Below are positions 33,783-46,700 of a stretch of 64,000 bases of DNA, in pieces. A program made the position numbers and the translations under genes. The DNA lies in NCBI RefSeq assembly GCF_026230105.1, contig NC_079475.1:32610086-32674085 (forward strand), written 5' to 3'. The notes beneath the pieces were generated by a model, which was not told where the DNA came from, did no database searches, and worked only from the letters and a program-made list of their open reading frames with translations. Every line of letters begins with the position of its first letter. The stretch's first letter is position 1. This DNA is from Diorhabda sublineata. Lineage: Eukaryota; Arthropoda; Insecta; Coleoptera; Chrysomelidae.

Positions 33783-35826
33783 ATGTCTTCACGTAGTTCT
33801 CGTATGTTGAAAATGGTGTTTGAAGCTAATAATGGTAAGTATAATTATTATTAAATGAGATGTTTACATCCAATATTGTTATTTATTTCGTATGTTAGAA
33901 GACAAAGTGACGGTAAATAACTCACATAATAAGCCCAGTACTTCGAAAGAATGCTCTACTAATATAGAGGAAACAGCATTATCCAATCTAGAGCCCGAAC
34001 CAGAACGTGTACGTAATGAATTGGCAGCAATTTTAGACGATTCCGATTGCTCGATAAAAGACAAAGATTATGTGTCAGGATCAGACAGTTCTTCAGAGAA
34101 ACGTAGAAGAAAATGAAAAAAACGCTAAAAATTAGATAGAAATTAGGCTCCTAAACTCATTGACTGTTTTGTCTCTTCAAATGCACAGATAAGTTAAATC
34201 AAGTTGCAAGAAATATGATATGTGACAACTATTGGTCAACCGATTTTAATCGGCGAAAGGATTTCATCCTAAGCAGGGTTGAGAGCCATGCACCTGAACG
34301 AAGAAGATCAACTCCAGGAAGTACTAAGAAGCCGCGACTGGATTCTAAACGCTACTTTCTTGAATATGACAATATTAAAAACTCATTGTAAATGCAAAGA
34401 AGTCGTTGAACATGCCTTCAAATTTAAAGGTGAAGGAGGCTTGTTTGCCAGCAATGATCAAAGAGGTACAAAGGCACCCTACAATAAAACAAAGGATTCT
34501 GATATAGAGATGGCGAAAAATCATATCTAAAGCTTTCCTGTGATGGAATCTCACTACAAGCGGAAATGTACGAAGAGGCAATATCTTGACAGCAAGTTAA
34601 GTATTGCAAAAATGCATAAGTTGTTTAAGGAGATGTGTAGATGTATAAGGAGATTCTGCAAGAATTACAATCTTTTTTTACTCCCAAAAAAGAGCAATGT
34701 CAGACTTGTACACAATATGAGACAGCTGATTTAGAAAAAAAAGAATAACTTAAAGAAAATTACGAGAGTCACATTGTGCGGTAAAACGATTGCTACAGAA
34801 CCAAATTGGAAGATAAAGAGAGAGCCCATCGAGAAGTTAACTTCGTCTGCTGCACTTTTGACCTTCAATGCGTACTGCAGATTCCAAGTAGTAATGTTAA
34901 TCCAATGTACTGCAGCCGCAAAATTTGCATATACAATTTAGCAGTGTATGAATTATCCATACCCAATAATGCATATTGCTTCTCACGGACTGAACTAAAT
35001 GGAAAAAGGGGAAGCCTTGAAATTGGTACGTGTCTCTTGAGGTTTGTAGGTAAAGTCCCTTCGGCTGTAACAGATCTCTCTCTGTTCTCTGATACCTGCA
35101 GCGGACAGAACCGTAATCAAAATATTAGTGCCTTGTTGTTGTATTTGGTTCAAAGAAATCCCAACTTATCTGTGATAGAACAGAAATTCCTAGAGAGTGG
35201 ACACAGCTATATGGAGGTAGATAGCATGCATAGCGCTATCGAAAAGGCAAAAAATATGTCCCAGTTTACACTGGCTAAATATTTTCCGTAGAGCAAGGAC
35301 GTCTAGGTCAAATAAAAAGCCGTTTACCATAGAAGAGCTTAAGTATAAGGACTTCTTCGATTTGGAAGAACTTTCAAAACTAATAATGAGAAATAAAACC
35401 AAAAACACTAATGGGGAAAAAGTCAGCTGGCTGAAAATAAAATGCCTGAAATATTTGAAAGCCAAACTAGGTATTATTTTATACAGGTATGATCATAAAT
35501 CCGATTATAAAGAGATAAACGTTCTTGGTAAAGGCCGCCCCATTAACCTCACCGAGATCAACTTAAAAAATGCAAACTATAAACCTCGACCTATCAGTAT
35601 TCAGAAGAAGCAGGATTTACTGAAGCTCTGCAAATCAAGGATCATTCCAGATGAATTTCACCAGTATTATAAGTCGTTACCAACGTCTAAGAACATGGAA
35701 GATGGTATTCCTGAACCCGATGTTCAGGATAGTGATGTTCAAAGTAATAATTTTGTTCTGTCAAAAGAAGAGAAGTGCTATAAACTTTTTGTTTTACTGA
35801 AAAAATTAAATTGTTTTTATGTTTAG
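33783..35826 (+). pseudogene. DDE-like transposon protein (DUF7869-like), broken
   Basis: Exon 1 (33783-33834, MSSRSSRMLKMVFEANN) joins after a 64-bp intron (33835-33898) to an acidic, Ser-rich segment. A stop follows at 34114. Then come KLNQVARNMICDNYWSTDF, APERRRSTPGSTKKPRLDSK with RYFLEYDN, and VMESHYKRKCTKRQYLDSKL. The most intact part, 34806-35291, has CTFDLQCVLQIPSS, YNLAVYELSI, SLFSDTCSGQNRNQNISALL and ESGHSYMEVDSMHSAIEKAK. FDLQ, SDTCSGQN and VDSMHSAIE are plausible positions for the acidic catalytic residues. After a frameshift near 35285 the C-terminal part runs from KPFTIEELKYKDFF to the stop at 35824-35826. This type of protein recurs in insects as multi-copy genes; I recall the C-terminal region as DUF7869, but could not check. 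The superfamily is unassigned. Confidence 0.6.
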
Positions 35827-36650
35827 GAATTTTTATAAGTATTGTTTCTATTGTTTTGTTACCTTTCAATTAATAAATCATTTTGAAGCTGTGACGATTT
35901 TTCATTTCAATTTAAATTTTAAGCGACGATTTCTCAAAATTTCAAATTATGAAGTTACCTTGTTCTGGCAGTAACCCGACGATCTATTTCAATTTACTAC
36001 ACAATAATTCGTTGAAATACATTGAAATTCAAAAAAAAAATTAAATGGGAAATTAAACATCACAATTCGGCACCTCTATATATTGATATCAAGAGTTCAA
36101 ACTTTACCAGAATTTTTTCGTCATTTCAAACGATATTTTCGTAGAAGCCAAAAAAAAATTAAAACTTTTTTTTGGTCCACCCTACTTCTTATATATGGAA
36201 ATGGGTTAGAAGCAGGTACTTAACAGAATAGTGAAAAAACATATAATAAATTAGCTAAATAAATAAATAAGAAACCATAATTACAACCTTGTGTGTTCTT
36301 TATATTTCAATACTACCTATTATTATAACATTTGGACAACAAAAACATAAGAACAATATTTATAAATCCCATAATTCTTTTTTTAACTGTAAATTTTAAG
36401 GTACACATACATCCATGTCAAAGAACAAATAAGTTCAAATAAAAGCAAATAATATGCATTCCAAGAATATAAATTAATACAAAATTTTTTTCGAGAATAA
36501 CATTTCATTTCAATACATATAATTTGAAAACCCGGTAACTGGATAAAAAATGAGTTTAGTGAAAAATGTAAAACAGAAATTAATGAAAAAAATATCATTT
36601 TCGACGATACAATGTGTAATATCGTACTGGTAGAGAAACATTAATATTAA

Positions 36651-38483
36651 CCCTTGCACTCCGTTGTCGTCGCATTTGCCACACTCTTATTTAACTCACT
36701 CAGCGCTCTTAAGTCTTAGATAATCAAAAGCGTTTTCGTTTGCATTCCAATGTGTGTAATCTTATGGTTTTACGATGGTAAGTGTTTTATTTTATTACGT
36801 TTGGTGGTGTAGTGAAGATGGAAGTCTAAAATTTTGACGATAGTTGTGAAATAAGTGATGTGGAAGATGAACTAGATTTTGTGTTGCATGGAGATGATTC
36901 GAGTGAAATATTACTAGGTGATGACTTTGAGACAGATAATGACGTTGTAATGTGAGACAAAAAAGAAGAATTCAAAATATTGAATTGAATTCGCAGGAAG
37001 AAGATGCACCACCGGTAGACACTAATACATGGAGTTATATTACGGAAAGTGATATTCCCTTGCCAAGAATAAACTTTTCAACGAGAAGAAATATTCAATA
37101 TTGATGAACCTGCAGAATTTTTCAAACTGTATCAGAGACGGATATATACGCCACCAACAAATTACGAACAAAAACTCTTAGTCCAAATTCAATATGGCAT
37201 TCATAGCGTGACACTAACACAAAGAAATTTTGGGCCTTTATCGAAGTAATCTTGGATATGGGTACAAACGTTTTACCAAGATTACTGATCAATAAGTGAC
37301 AATACAAAAATACATTTCTTTTCAAATGTTTTCACTACAAAAAGATTCCATCAATTGTTCTGGATACCGTATTTGAAAACTGTAGAGATATAAGAACTAA
37401 GAATCAACGGGTCAGTAATTTTTTAGAATATCTAAATGCAAAATTTGCAGAATATGTTAGACCAAGGTAAAATATGTGTCAATGAATCTATTGTCAAATT
37501 CAAAGACAAAATTAGTTTCATAACATACAATCCCAATAAGCCATCTGAATGATGAATACTAATAAACATTTTAGTAGATTAAGAAACTGGATATGTTTAT
37601 AACATCCTTCAATATTATGGCAGTATTACAACAAATAAACTAATAAAACCGGAATTGCCAGTACCAGAATTACTGTGCATCTGTATAATAATCTATTGAA
37701 CAACGTACCAGGTGCTGAAGGATATCACATGTATGCAGACAGGTACTACACTAGCATTTTACTGGCGGAAGTATTGCTAAAAATGAAATGCCACATAACA
37801 GGTACTACAAATATTAACTGCAAGGGCATACCTGACTCAATAAAAAAACCAAGATTTGATGTAAATAAATCGATTGCTTACAAAAAAGAAAGAGCAATGA
37901 TATTGTCCTGGAAGGATAAAAGAGTCGTGAAGTTGTTAAGCACCAGTGATAGTACTGGATTCATTACAAAATCAAGATTTTTAAAAGATGATGAGCAACA
38001 AAATGTTTAAAAATCTAAAGTAGTTGTTAACAGTATGCATCAACCTATTGTTTTCTTAGAAAATCCCTCAAATGGTGGAGGAAAATGTTTTTTGGGTCAC
38101 GGAGATTTCCTGTATCAATTAATATCTTTTATATAAATGCATAAAAAAGAAGTTTGTCAAGCGCTTAGTCGATCAACTCGTAGGGGAATTCCGAGAAGGT
38201 TAATCAAATTCACCTCAAATCAAGAAGTTAGGCTTGACAAAAGACTTCACATCTTACGTAAGGGATTGCATAGTTTATTCCATCAGGCGAGAGCAAGACG
38301 AGAAATTTTGCGATAATTCTTTGTTCTTTTAGGCTTAAATATAACCACACTATGCTTTATTCCAATATATTTAACAATAAATTGGTTTGTTTAATTATTA
38401 TTAATTGATGCATGCACTTTCTACTAATAAAGCTTTGGAGTTAGTGGTTCCTACTATTGCTTTATAGTCTGGAGTGCAAAGGG
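36651..38483 (+). mobile_element. piggyBac element with matching ends
   Basis: The left end is TTAA (36647-36650) followed by cccttgcactcc; the right end ggagtgcaaaggg (38471-38483) is its inverted copy with one extra base. TTAA followed by CCC is the signature of piggyBac insertion. The right TTAA is not preserved. The length of 1.83 kb is short for piggyBac (about 2.4 kb), so there are internal losses. Confidence 0.8.
36815..38320 (+). pseudogene. piggyBac transposase, broken
   Basis: A start at about 36818 opens onto an acidic N-terminus (DVEDELDFVLHGDDSSEILL). The middle is broken by frameshifts: YQRRIYTPPTNYEQKLLVQI, KICVNESIVKFKDKISFITY, NPNKPSE. The longest open part, 37675-38010, has MHLYNNLLNNVPGAEGYHMY, ADRYYTSILLAEVLLKMKCH, ITGTTNINCKGIPDSIKKP and SWKDKRVVKLLSTSD. 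The aspartate in ADRYYTS is a catalytic position of this family. A C-terminal STRRGIPRRLIKF segment follows. Several stops make it inactive. It differs from the other piggyBac relic in this window and is a different subfamily. Confidence 0.8.
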
Positions 38484-40230
38484 AGATGCTACGATGAATG
38501 TTGAATATGAAATGAAGAAATATTTAGATTGATTGGAAGACATATAGGATTTATTAATTCAATAATGAAGGGGATCTATAAATGTTGGTTTGGTATTGTG
38601 CATAATCCTTTTGTCAACGTCCAAACTAGACATAATACAAAATGATATGTTTTTGTCATTCGCTTTCTTTTAATTACCAACTACAACTGTAAACTGAATT
38701 AAACCTATAAAGTTTTAATTACAAAACCCTTTTAAAGCTTAAAAACAATCCCTAAACGTATTTACATATTTTGATAGGTAAACAAAACATAAAATATATT
38801 ACATTTACTTCCAACAAATACAATATAGATTTATCTTTTAATTGGTAATTTTAGTCTAGACAAGATTTTTAAAAACGATACAGATGTAGATGGAGACAAA
38901 TGCTTTAATTACCTGCCAAGGATTTTTGTATCTGATATAACAAACACTTTTTACTCTAAGGTATCTCACCATTTCTGATCTGTTAACAGTTAAGTGATAA
39001 AAAGTGTCCCTCCATTAACGTATCGTCTGGGTTTCCCTAATTTTTGTTTTATATTAATGTGAATGTGAAGAACCGCAAATTTCCCTTGTCTACCGAATAT
39101 TTCTACTTATTATTTTATATGTCAAGATTTATTACTTAAGGCAAGTTGAACACTGAACACTCCTTATGGGCACCAACCTCATAGTTAAGTGCTTCCAGGT
39201 GTCCTTTAGACACTTGAATTTCCATAAACGTATAAAATTACTTTTATTTCATATTGATGGGTCTCTTAACGACCATAAATATCCATTTCTATAATTAATT
39301 ATAGCTTTTGTATTTAAGACAGCTTGTACACAGATACTGTGTTATTAGTAGTTTGACATTCGTCGTCAGTAGTATTGAAACAACTTTATTTATATACATT
39401 TTTGCTTAACAAAGAGCTTTTTTACAAAGTTGTGAATTGAGTTCTTTAGCTCTTGCTTAATTTTCTTGGACACCCAATATTCGCACCTAAAATAGTAAAT
39501 GATAAGGCCTTAATAACACTTTTTGCTGCAGTGCAACCAGAAATGGTTAATTGGAGCAGGCTTCTCACAAGAGCAAGTGACACGATGATTCCATGTGGTA
39601 CAATCGAAGAATATGATAATAATTTGCTACAGATCATTTAGATTAGGTAGGTCACCAGTCATCAAATGAAATATTTTATACAAACAACGTATACTTATAG
39701 TGGCGGATCACTAGGTATGGTATTGATATAATGGCCACATTGAAAGAGGTCGTTTTAGTGTTCACAGTTACATTGTTGACATATGAGAACCAGAGATATT
39801 ACCTTTCGTTCACTAACCTCATTTTGAAAGAATTGCATAAATTATATTGAAGAGATTGAAATGCATAAAATGGAAGTCAGCTAACATATGTGGAGCTTAG
39901 ACACTTTTTTGAATGTTATAGATAGTCACTTACAAACTTGATTAAATCTGCTTTGACCTATCTCTTAAGACTCATTGAAATAGACCGAAATTAATCAGAA
40001 ATGAGATTTGAAGAATGATAATAAATAAGCAAAAGGGAAAAATATGTGGTATTAGAATAGACACTTTCATTGTTTTTCAAATTTTTTTCCAAACTTCATT
40101 TTGTAAAATCTGTACATCCTATAATAGTAAAGTTAAAAAATAAATTATATATTTATCAAGTATCAAGTCCACTTTCATATAGTAATTTTTCACTCAAATT
40201 AATTCCAATATTTCCAAGATTCTAACAAAT
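38484..40230. other. No recognised gene
   Basis: AT-rich intergenic DNA downstream of the forkhead gene. Overlapping short frames on both strands at 39446-39641 may be part of an unidentified repeat. Any 3' UTR of the forkhead gene would lie in the right part. Confidence 0.4.
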
Positions 40231-40232
40231 TT

Positions 40233-40353
40233 TTAAAACATTGTTATTTCACATTTCAGAAAAATTAAATGATTTACTTGGCAGCTTTTATCGTCAAATT
40301 TTAACAATTGATCTTTACCTTTTTCATCGGCTATTTTTAAAATCTCGTCCAGC
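40233..40353 (-). CDS. CHES-1-like: Possible extra C-terminal exon of CHES-1-like gene
   Basis: The last codons before the stop at 40398-40396 read aacag|gtaatt, a fair donor. Removing 46 bases (40399-40354, ending cctagatag) restores the Arg codon and opens 39 more codons, LDEILKIADEKGKDQLLKFD onwards, to a stop at 40235-40233. The peptide looks coding in composition. A 46-bp intron is near the lower limit for insects. If unspliced, the protein ends at 40396. I cannot choose from sequence alone. Confidence 0.4.
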
Positions 40354-40395
40354 CTATCTAGGTAATATTTAATTTCCTCTACTTATTACTATCAA

Positions 40396-40717
40396 TTACC
40401 TGTTCTGATTGTTTTCTATGTTTATTCTATTATTTCCCCATTCGTCTATTGCTCTATTTCTGTTGGTAGATTTTTTCTTAGATCTTAATAATCGTGGTCT
40501 GAAATGAGCAACTTTCTCTTCTGGTTCATTTTTATTGATATCGTAACGTAAATAAGGTCGCATTTTTTTATTATTTTCTTCAGTATCACTACTGGAATTA
40601 TGTCGTTTTTTCAATGTTATACCAGCGAGGTTTAATAATGTTTCTGCACCTTCTTTGATCCTTCTATCTTCGTCATCTTCAAATTCTATTTTCCTACAGG
40701 TATGGGTTTTCAGTATT
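40396..40717 (-). CDS. CHES-1-like: CHES-1-like exon 4 (C-terminal)
   Basis: The acceptor is tttatgttttag ending at 40718. The exon encodes ILKTHTCRKIEFEDDEDRRI, KEGAETLLNLAGITLKKRHN and the basic tail to NNQNR. The first base completes an Arg codon left by exon 3. Confidence 0.88.
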
Positions 40718-43700
40718 CTAAAACATAAAAATAATATAAACTAAAATGCTAAAATAATGCTCAAGATATAACAACCCACAAAGTGCTGTAAAAGGGTATA
40801 AACCTAAAAAATTGCAAGTCAATAAGGTTTACGAAAGGGCAATTCTCAACTGTATGCTTTAATCTATCTAAATCTAATTAAATAATTCCCAATAATATCC
40901 AGGTTTTAGAAATGACATAAATGCTAGTGGATCTCAAAAAGCAAATCAACTAGAAGAAAATTGGAAGAGTCAGGAAAGTTTGGACTGTAAATAAATATAG
41001 AGAAGACAAAATATAAGGTAATCTAGAATAATCAGAAGAAAGCAGATCATTTATTCTCCATATCAACAAGAGAGAAACAATATAAGTTCTGGAAGGTTTC
41101 TAATTTTTAAGGAGTAGTAATAGAAGAAAAGGAAATAGATGAATTGGAACTGAAAGCTAGAATAACCAACGAGACACAAAAGTGTGGAAGCATAAAAGCA
41201 CTGAATTAATAAAACAACGTATGCAAGTCAGGCATGGACATTAAAGATATGTTAAACGAATGGAAAAGATAAATTAAGATGAACCTATGGAGGAAAGGGA
41301 TAACGAACAAAAATTACTAAAGAATTGGAGAAACTTTGTAAAGAAATTAGGTGACGGAGAATCTCTATAATGATCTTATACAAAAAGTAGTACTAAAAAA
41401 GGCAGATAGAAAAAAAGAAAATCAAGAAAAGGATATGTCTGGGTATTGAGAGAAATAAAAAAAAATAACATTCAAAATTGGAACAAAGTTTTTAACAAGA
41501 AACAAAGGAGAAATATTATGTGTACAAAATGCAAACTGTTCAATAGATATAGAAAATATTTGTAATATTGCCATTTGTGCCCTAATGATCTCCATTTTTT
41601 GGTTTAGAACAAAAATAGTTCATCAGAATCCAAGTAAATTCTTTCAAGTAGCTATCAACTTTACTATTTTTTCCTTATTAGAAAAAAACATTCAAATTCA
41701 TTTAAGTAATATTATTTCCAAACATAGTTTATAGATGTGGATTTATTTAGTTTTTTCGTTTTTCAAATAAATATTTGTAATTTTTAAGAATAATTTTACT
41801 TTCTCCTTCTACTGAAAGTGAAGTCCTCATTGCGAAGGTTGGCAATCATCAAGGCTATTATTATTAACAAAACTACTGTCCTGGACAGATTATTGTTAAT
41901 TCAGTTGAATATATTATTTTGCTTCAATGTATTAACCTGCATTTTCATATATATCAATTTGTGTTTTAATATCTAGTATAAATTTTCGCTCTTTTAAAAT
42001 TTATTCATCACTTCGATGCTTATCACTTTTTCTATCCAAGAAATTTTCAGTACACTGTGTTGCATCTTGAAGGCTTTAACTATTTGAATTCGTTTTCATT
42101 CTTCACAGTATAGGATTATAGTATATACCATTTCCAGAATAAAAACTTGAAGTATATTTTCACATCCTTGCTGCAGAATTTTCTTCACAGTTATTAATCC
42201 ACTCATGGTGATTCCTGTGTTTAATTTAATTTCTTCAATTAATTCTAGAAAATTGATTTCATTAATTTTTTTATGTCATCAAAAGAAGAATTTTATTCAG
42301 TAAAATTAATTGTCTACAAGGAGAAACAGGAAATTCACTGTGGTTTTATCCTGCACCTATTCTAACACAAAAGATAACTGTGGTTTCAAGATAACAGATA
42401 AAAACATGTTTATAAATGTTGTTGTAAAACTAAACATCCAATCAAAAAAATAAGGAAAATAGTGGAGCAAATAACAAATTTATTGGTTAAAAACTAACTT
42501 CTGAAATGTTTGATATACAATGTGTATTTTATCTATAAGTAATGTAACATACCTGTCATCGTCAACAACACTTTCTTCACTATCAGCAGCACTATAGGTA
42601 TGATCCTGACTGGGAGAATTCGTGATGACTTGCATTAAATCTACTTTCATATCACAATTCTTCGGTTGGCTATTTTTCAAACTCAACATAGCCGCTGCGG
42701 CATCTACTGCATCTAATGAATCTTCTATTTTAATTCTGGCCCCACTGCTATAGTTCCCATGGTTGTGGAAGATGTGATTATTCATTTCGGTTGATGCTAA
42801 TTTTCTAGCTAAGTACGGAAACAATTCTGGATTAGGTAATCTGTAAACTGAGGGTTTGTTGTTTACTGCAGGTTTGTCTACTTGGTATGTTGAATCCATA
42901 GTTGATATAGGGTGAAAAGGTGACCGGTTTAATGCTTGGATTAAATTGGGCTTATACTGAGGATCAACAGTCCAAAGGGAGCCTTTGCCTAGATTCTGGA
43001 AAATAAAACACAATAATTATAATTGTGTCTATGTTTTTTTTATCGACAATATAACAATCATGTAGAGATTACAGTTTTTGTTACAAAAACTGGTTTATAA
43101 AAAAAAATAAATCCGTCCAAACTTTTAATCTTCTGTTTCAGTAAAACCATAACGTTCCTCCACATAAAAATCTATCAAATGGATTGAGAAAGTTCAGATA
43201 CATTGTTAATATAATACAAAATAATGTTATGAACGCGTCTCCGCCCTGGAGCCGGCCCTGTCTGAATTTAGAGGAATTCTAAGATCCGGCGCACGCCGCG
43301 TTTGATGTTTTTTATATAACTTTTTATTATAGCAGGCGGTTTATTCACATTGTTTCTTTTGAATAATTTCTAGGAATATCTATTTATTTTTTTTTCTTTG
43401 TTTTCTAGAACTTATAGAATTCTTTTGGGATAAGAAATTAAAGAAATTTATATCTGTTCACTACGATTATTTATTATAAACTAATCAATAATAAATAATC
43501 GTAGTTAACAGATCAAAATAGAAAGTAATCGAAGAATTTAAATAAATTATTCATGTTAGTAAAGTGAATTCTTATAAGTTAGTGTAGTGTATAGTGTTTA
43601 AATGAATTAAGAACGTAAGAGATAGTGTCTATTTATTCACCCCACGAATAGAAATCGTACAAATAAATAATAAAAACATTACATTGGTGTCAGGTGTGGG

Positions 43701-46700
43701 GTATTTTGAATACATAGTAATATAAACATGACGAAGAGACTTTGTGACCTGAAAGTGACGTAACTGAAAGTCGAATTGGAGAACACTTACTACTAAAATG
43801 GACGAGAATATTATGACTAAACATGAATATTTCGACATTGAAAAAGTTTGTCAATATAAAAGACGATATTTCTACATTGAAAAACTATATTTCTGTCAAT
43901 ATTTCAACTCTGAAGGATGAGATCAGATATCGAGAATGAAATGACAACAATGAAAAAATCAGATGGACGAGAAAATCAAGGAGTTGGAGAAAAAGATGGC
44001 AGATTGAAGAACAAAAGACACTCCAATAGAAGAGAAGATCGAATATACAAAACTATGCAATATAAAAGCACCACTCAAAACAGAAGAGATTCTCCAGTCA
44101 ATGCCCCAACGTTTGACGATAAGACGTCTTGAACCAATTACATTAAGCAATTTGAGGCAGCCGATAGAGTGAATAATTGGTCTGATAAAGAAAAAACGGT
44201 GAATTTGACCATTGCACTGCGAGGAGACGACTCCAGACGATATCTCTTGAAGAAACTGATGACTTCGATCAGCTGAAGAAGAGGTTGAACACCTGTACCA
44301 ATCGCTGCTGAAGAGCTGAAGGCAGAAGGGTGACGAAACTCTTCAAGAATACAAGGTAGACATTGCCCAACTTGTTCGATTTGTTATCCATCAACACTAG
44401 AGAATATGATGGAATATTTGGGCATTCATTGATGGCCTGCGAGACCATGATATGCCGAAGACTCTTAGATTAACCCATCCGAAAACCTTAGTAAAGCCCT
44501 AACTGCTACGCTTGAATATGAAGCAACCACGATGGTTTCTTATAACAAGGTCAAAACCATACATGAAGAGGGTGGCAAAAGCAAATTTGACAAATCGTCA
44601 ATTTGATGAAAGGTTTGGTGGAAAGAGCCAAGGAAGATTCGATGCCCGAATTGTGGAAAGCTATGGCATGTACGGTGTTCGTGCAAGCGTGCCAGGACTT
44701 CAGCAAATGAAGAACCACGGGCGCAGGTAAAAGAACCTCTCATATTGATAGCTTCTCTCAGATGTCGCAATGAGAATTGAATGGGAAGAAATATACCCTG
44801 ATGGTAAAAACGGGAGCAACTAGAACCATCATGAGACCCGATATGATAAGCTCCAAGAATAAGCTACTACCAACCAGGATTCAACTTCGGACGACGGCTC
44901 CAGGTGAAAGTGCAAACGTTCACGGAGAAAAACATCACAATAATAATAATAATAATGGTTTAGTATAACTTAAAATATCCTTTCCTTGGTGACATAATAA
45001 TTCTGAAAAGTCCAAGAAAGACCGGGGTCCATGAGTTGTTCATTCTCATTGGATAAAATAGCTTAAATGAGTCTGTTGGACAATTGTAGTACATTTAGCT
45101 TCAGGTGTATTATTTATTTTACACGTTAGATGTTAACAAAGAATAATTAAAGTGTTTGTTCTTGATTAGTCTTAGATTTTTTAGTTTACCTTTTTTATAA
45201 TTAATCTAATAATTAATTAAGGCTTAATACATTGATCTTCATGGTCTCTTATATAAAACGTTCCTGTTGTAAACTAACAAATACGGATATATGGATACGC
45301 CCTCACTTTCAGGGACCACATCTCCGCACCATACAAAAGGATTGGCCAAATATAACATTTTATCACCCTCAAACTAATGCTTAGGGCGACTTATCGGCGG
45401 ATGAGAATCTTTGTAAAAGCTGTTTGTGCAACTGCTATCTGAGTTTTAACTTCCACGTCGCAATCCCATTTTTCATTTAACATACATCCAAGGAATTTAA
45501 ATTTATTTACTCTCTGTATTTTAGTTCTTAATATAATCGAAATTAACAAAGCATTTCATTGATCCACAATTGAATTTAATTTTAATAGAATCAAAAATGA
45601 TCTTGATTTTATTTTGTTGCAGAAGGACCAAATTGTAATAATACACTATTTACTTTACAAAAAATTACCAAGATACAAATTATTAATCAAAATTGTCAAT
45701 TTGCGTGCTGGTTAACATCTTAGTTCGTTCTGCATCTCTTCGAAAGTTATATAAAATCCCTTGTAGTAGTCCCATAGAACATCATTGTATGAATCTTCAA
45801 AATCCCCATAACAGGACCTCCAGTAAGTTATTTTTTACATTGTAAGTTATTTATCAAATTTATATCTGGATCAAGCTTGATAATATTTGATATTAAAAGA
45901 TTTTCCGTAATATTTTCCCAAGTTCTGGCATCACCAAAGTGAGTTATCGTGTTTGGTTGGATCGATCTCAAAGGAGAGGATTTTTTCTAAGGCCCCAAAT
46001 AATTCACTGCTCAAGTACCATTTATATATTTATAATTATATCCATTATAAGGAAAACTATGGACATTTATACAGGTTATCTTAGTATTTAGAATACCAAA
46101 TATCCAACTTACTATATAATCATATAATGTCTTACCTCTGATCAAAATTCCTTACTACCTCAGTTGACATGTTGAAACGAGTTATAGCCTCTGGGTTTTC
46201 ACAGTGCCTTTCATGCGAAAAAAACATGAAGAGACATAGATTTTATTTAATAGAAATAGTTGTGTTACTTCCTTCATTGCTGTCCTTCGACGTTAAAACT
46301 GGAAAAGCTAAAATATGCATTGGCGTGTATATTTCCACTCAGGTGTTAATATAGATCACTTTTGTGGAACTTATGCAGCATTCTACATAACTACCCTATA
46401 TGCATATGGTCGATGAAAATCGATATTAGTAAATCATTTTTTTACCGGGTGAAAATTGTGCCTAACCATATTGTTGAAGACATATACCTAATTTGAACCA
46501 TAAACATCATCTAAAAAGTTCAACAATCTTATCACTTCTTCAAGCACCTACCTTGGAATTTTGGAAGCTTACTTGATATTGTATTTTTATCTTAGATTAA
46601 AGCATTATTCACTCAGTTTGCAGAAACTAAAGAGCATATTACAGAACATAAATTATGTAGCACGCACAAGAACTTAAGAGTCTTAAATTACTTGATGTTC

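Larger units (their letters stand above)
32985..36183 (+). mobile_element. 3.2-kb TIR transposon encoding a DDE-like protein
   Basis: The left end (agggtgggc… then ttctggtaaagattgagctc at 33004-33023, gaggtgccgat) is matched inverted at 36066-36183 (cggcacctc, gagttcaaactttaccagaa, gtccaccct). A second inverted pair is cgtcgggttattgccaaaac (33291) against 35951-35981. Between these two parts of the left arm lies a LINE piece (33053-33215), which must have inserted into it. The interior carries one broken gene on the plus strand. No target duplication was evident. Confidence 0.75.

Noticed and set aside
39446..39641. Overlapping open frames on both strands (63 and 62 codons).
   Set aside because: Double-strand openness is common in repeats; I could not identify either protein and saw no terminal repeats.
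46169..46354. 61-codon plus-strand frame with a Cys pair.
   Set aside because: No recognisable motif and no supporting splice sites; likely chance.
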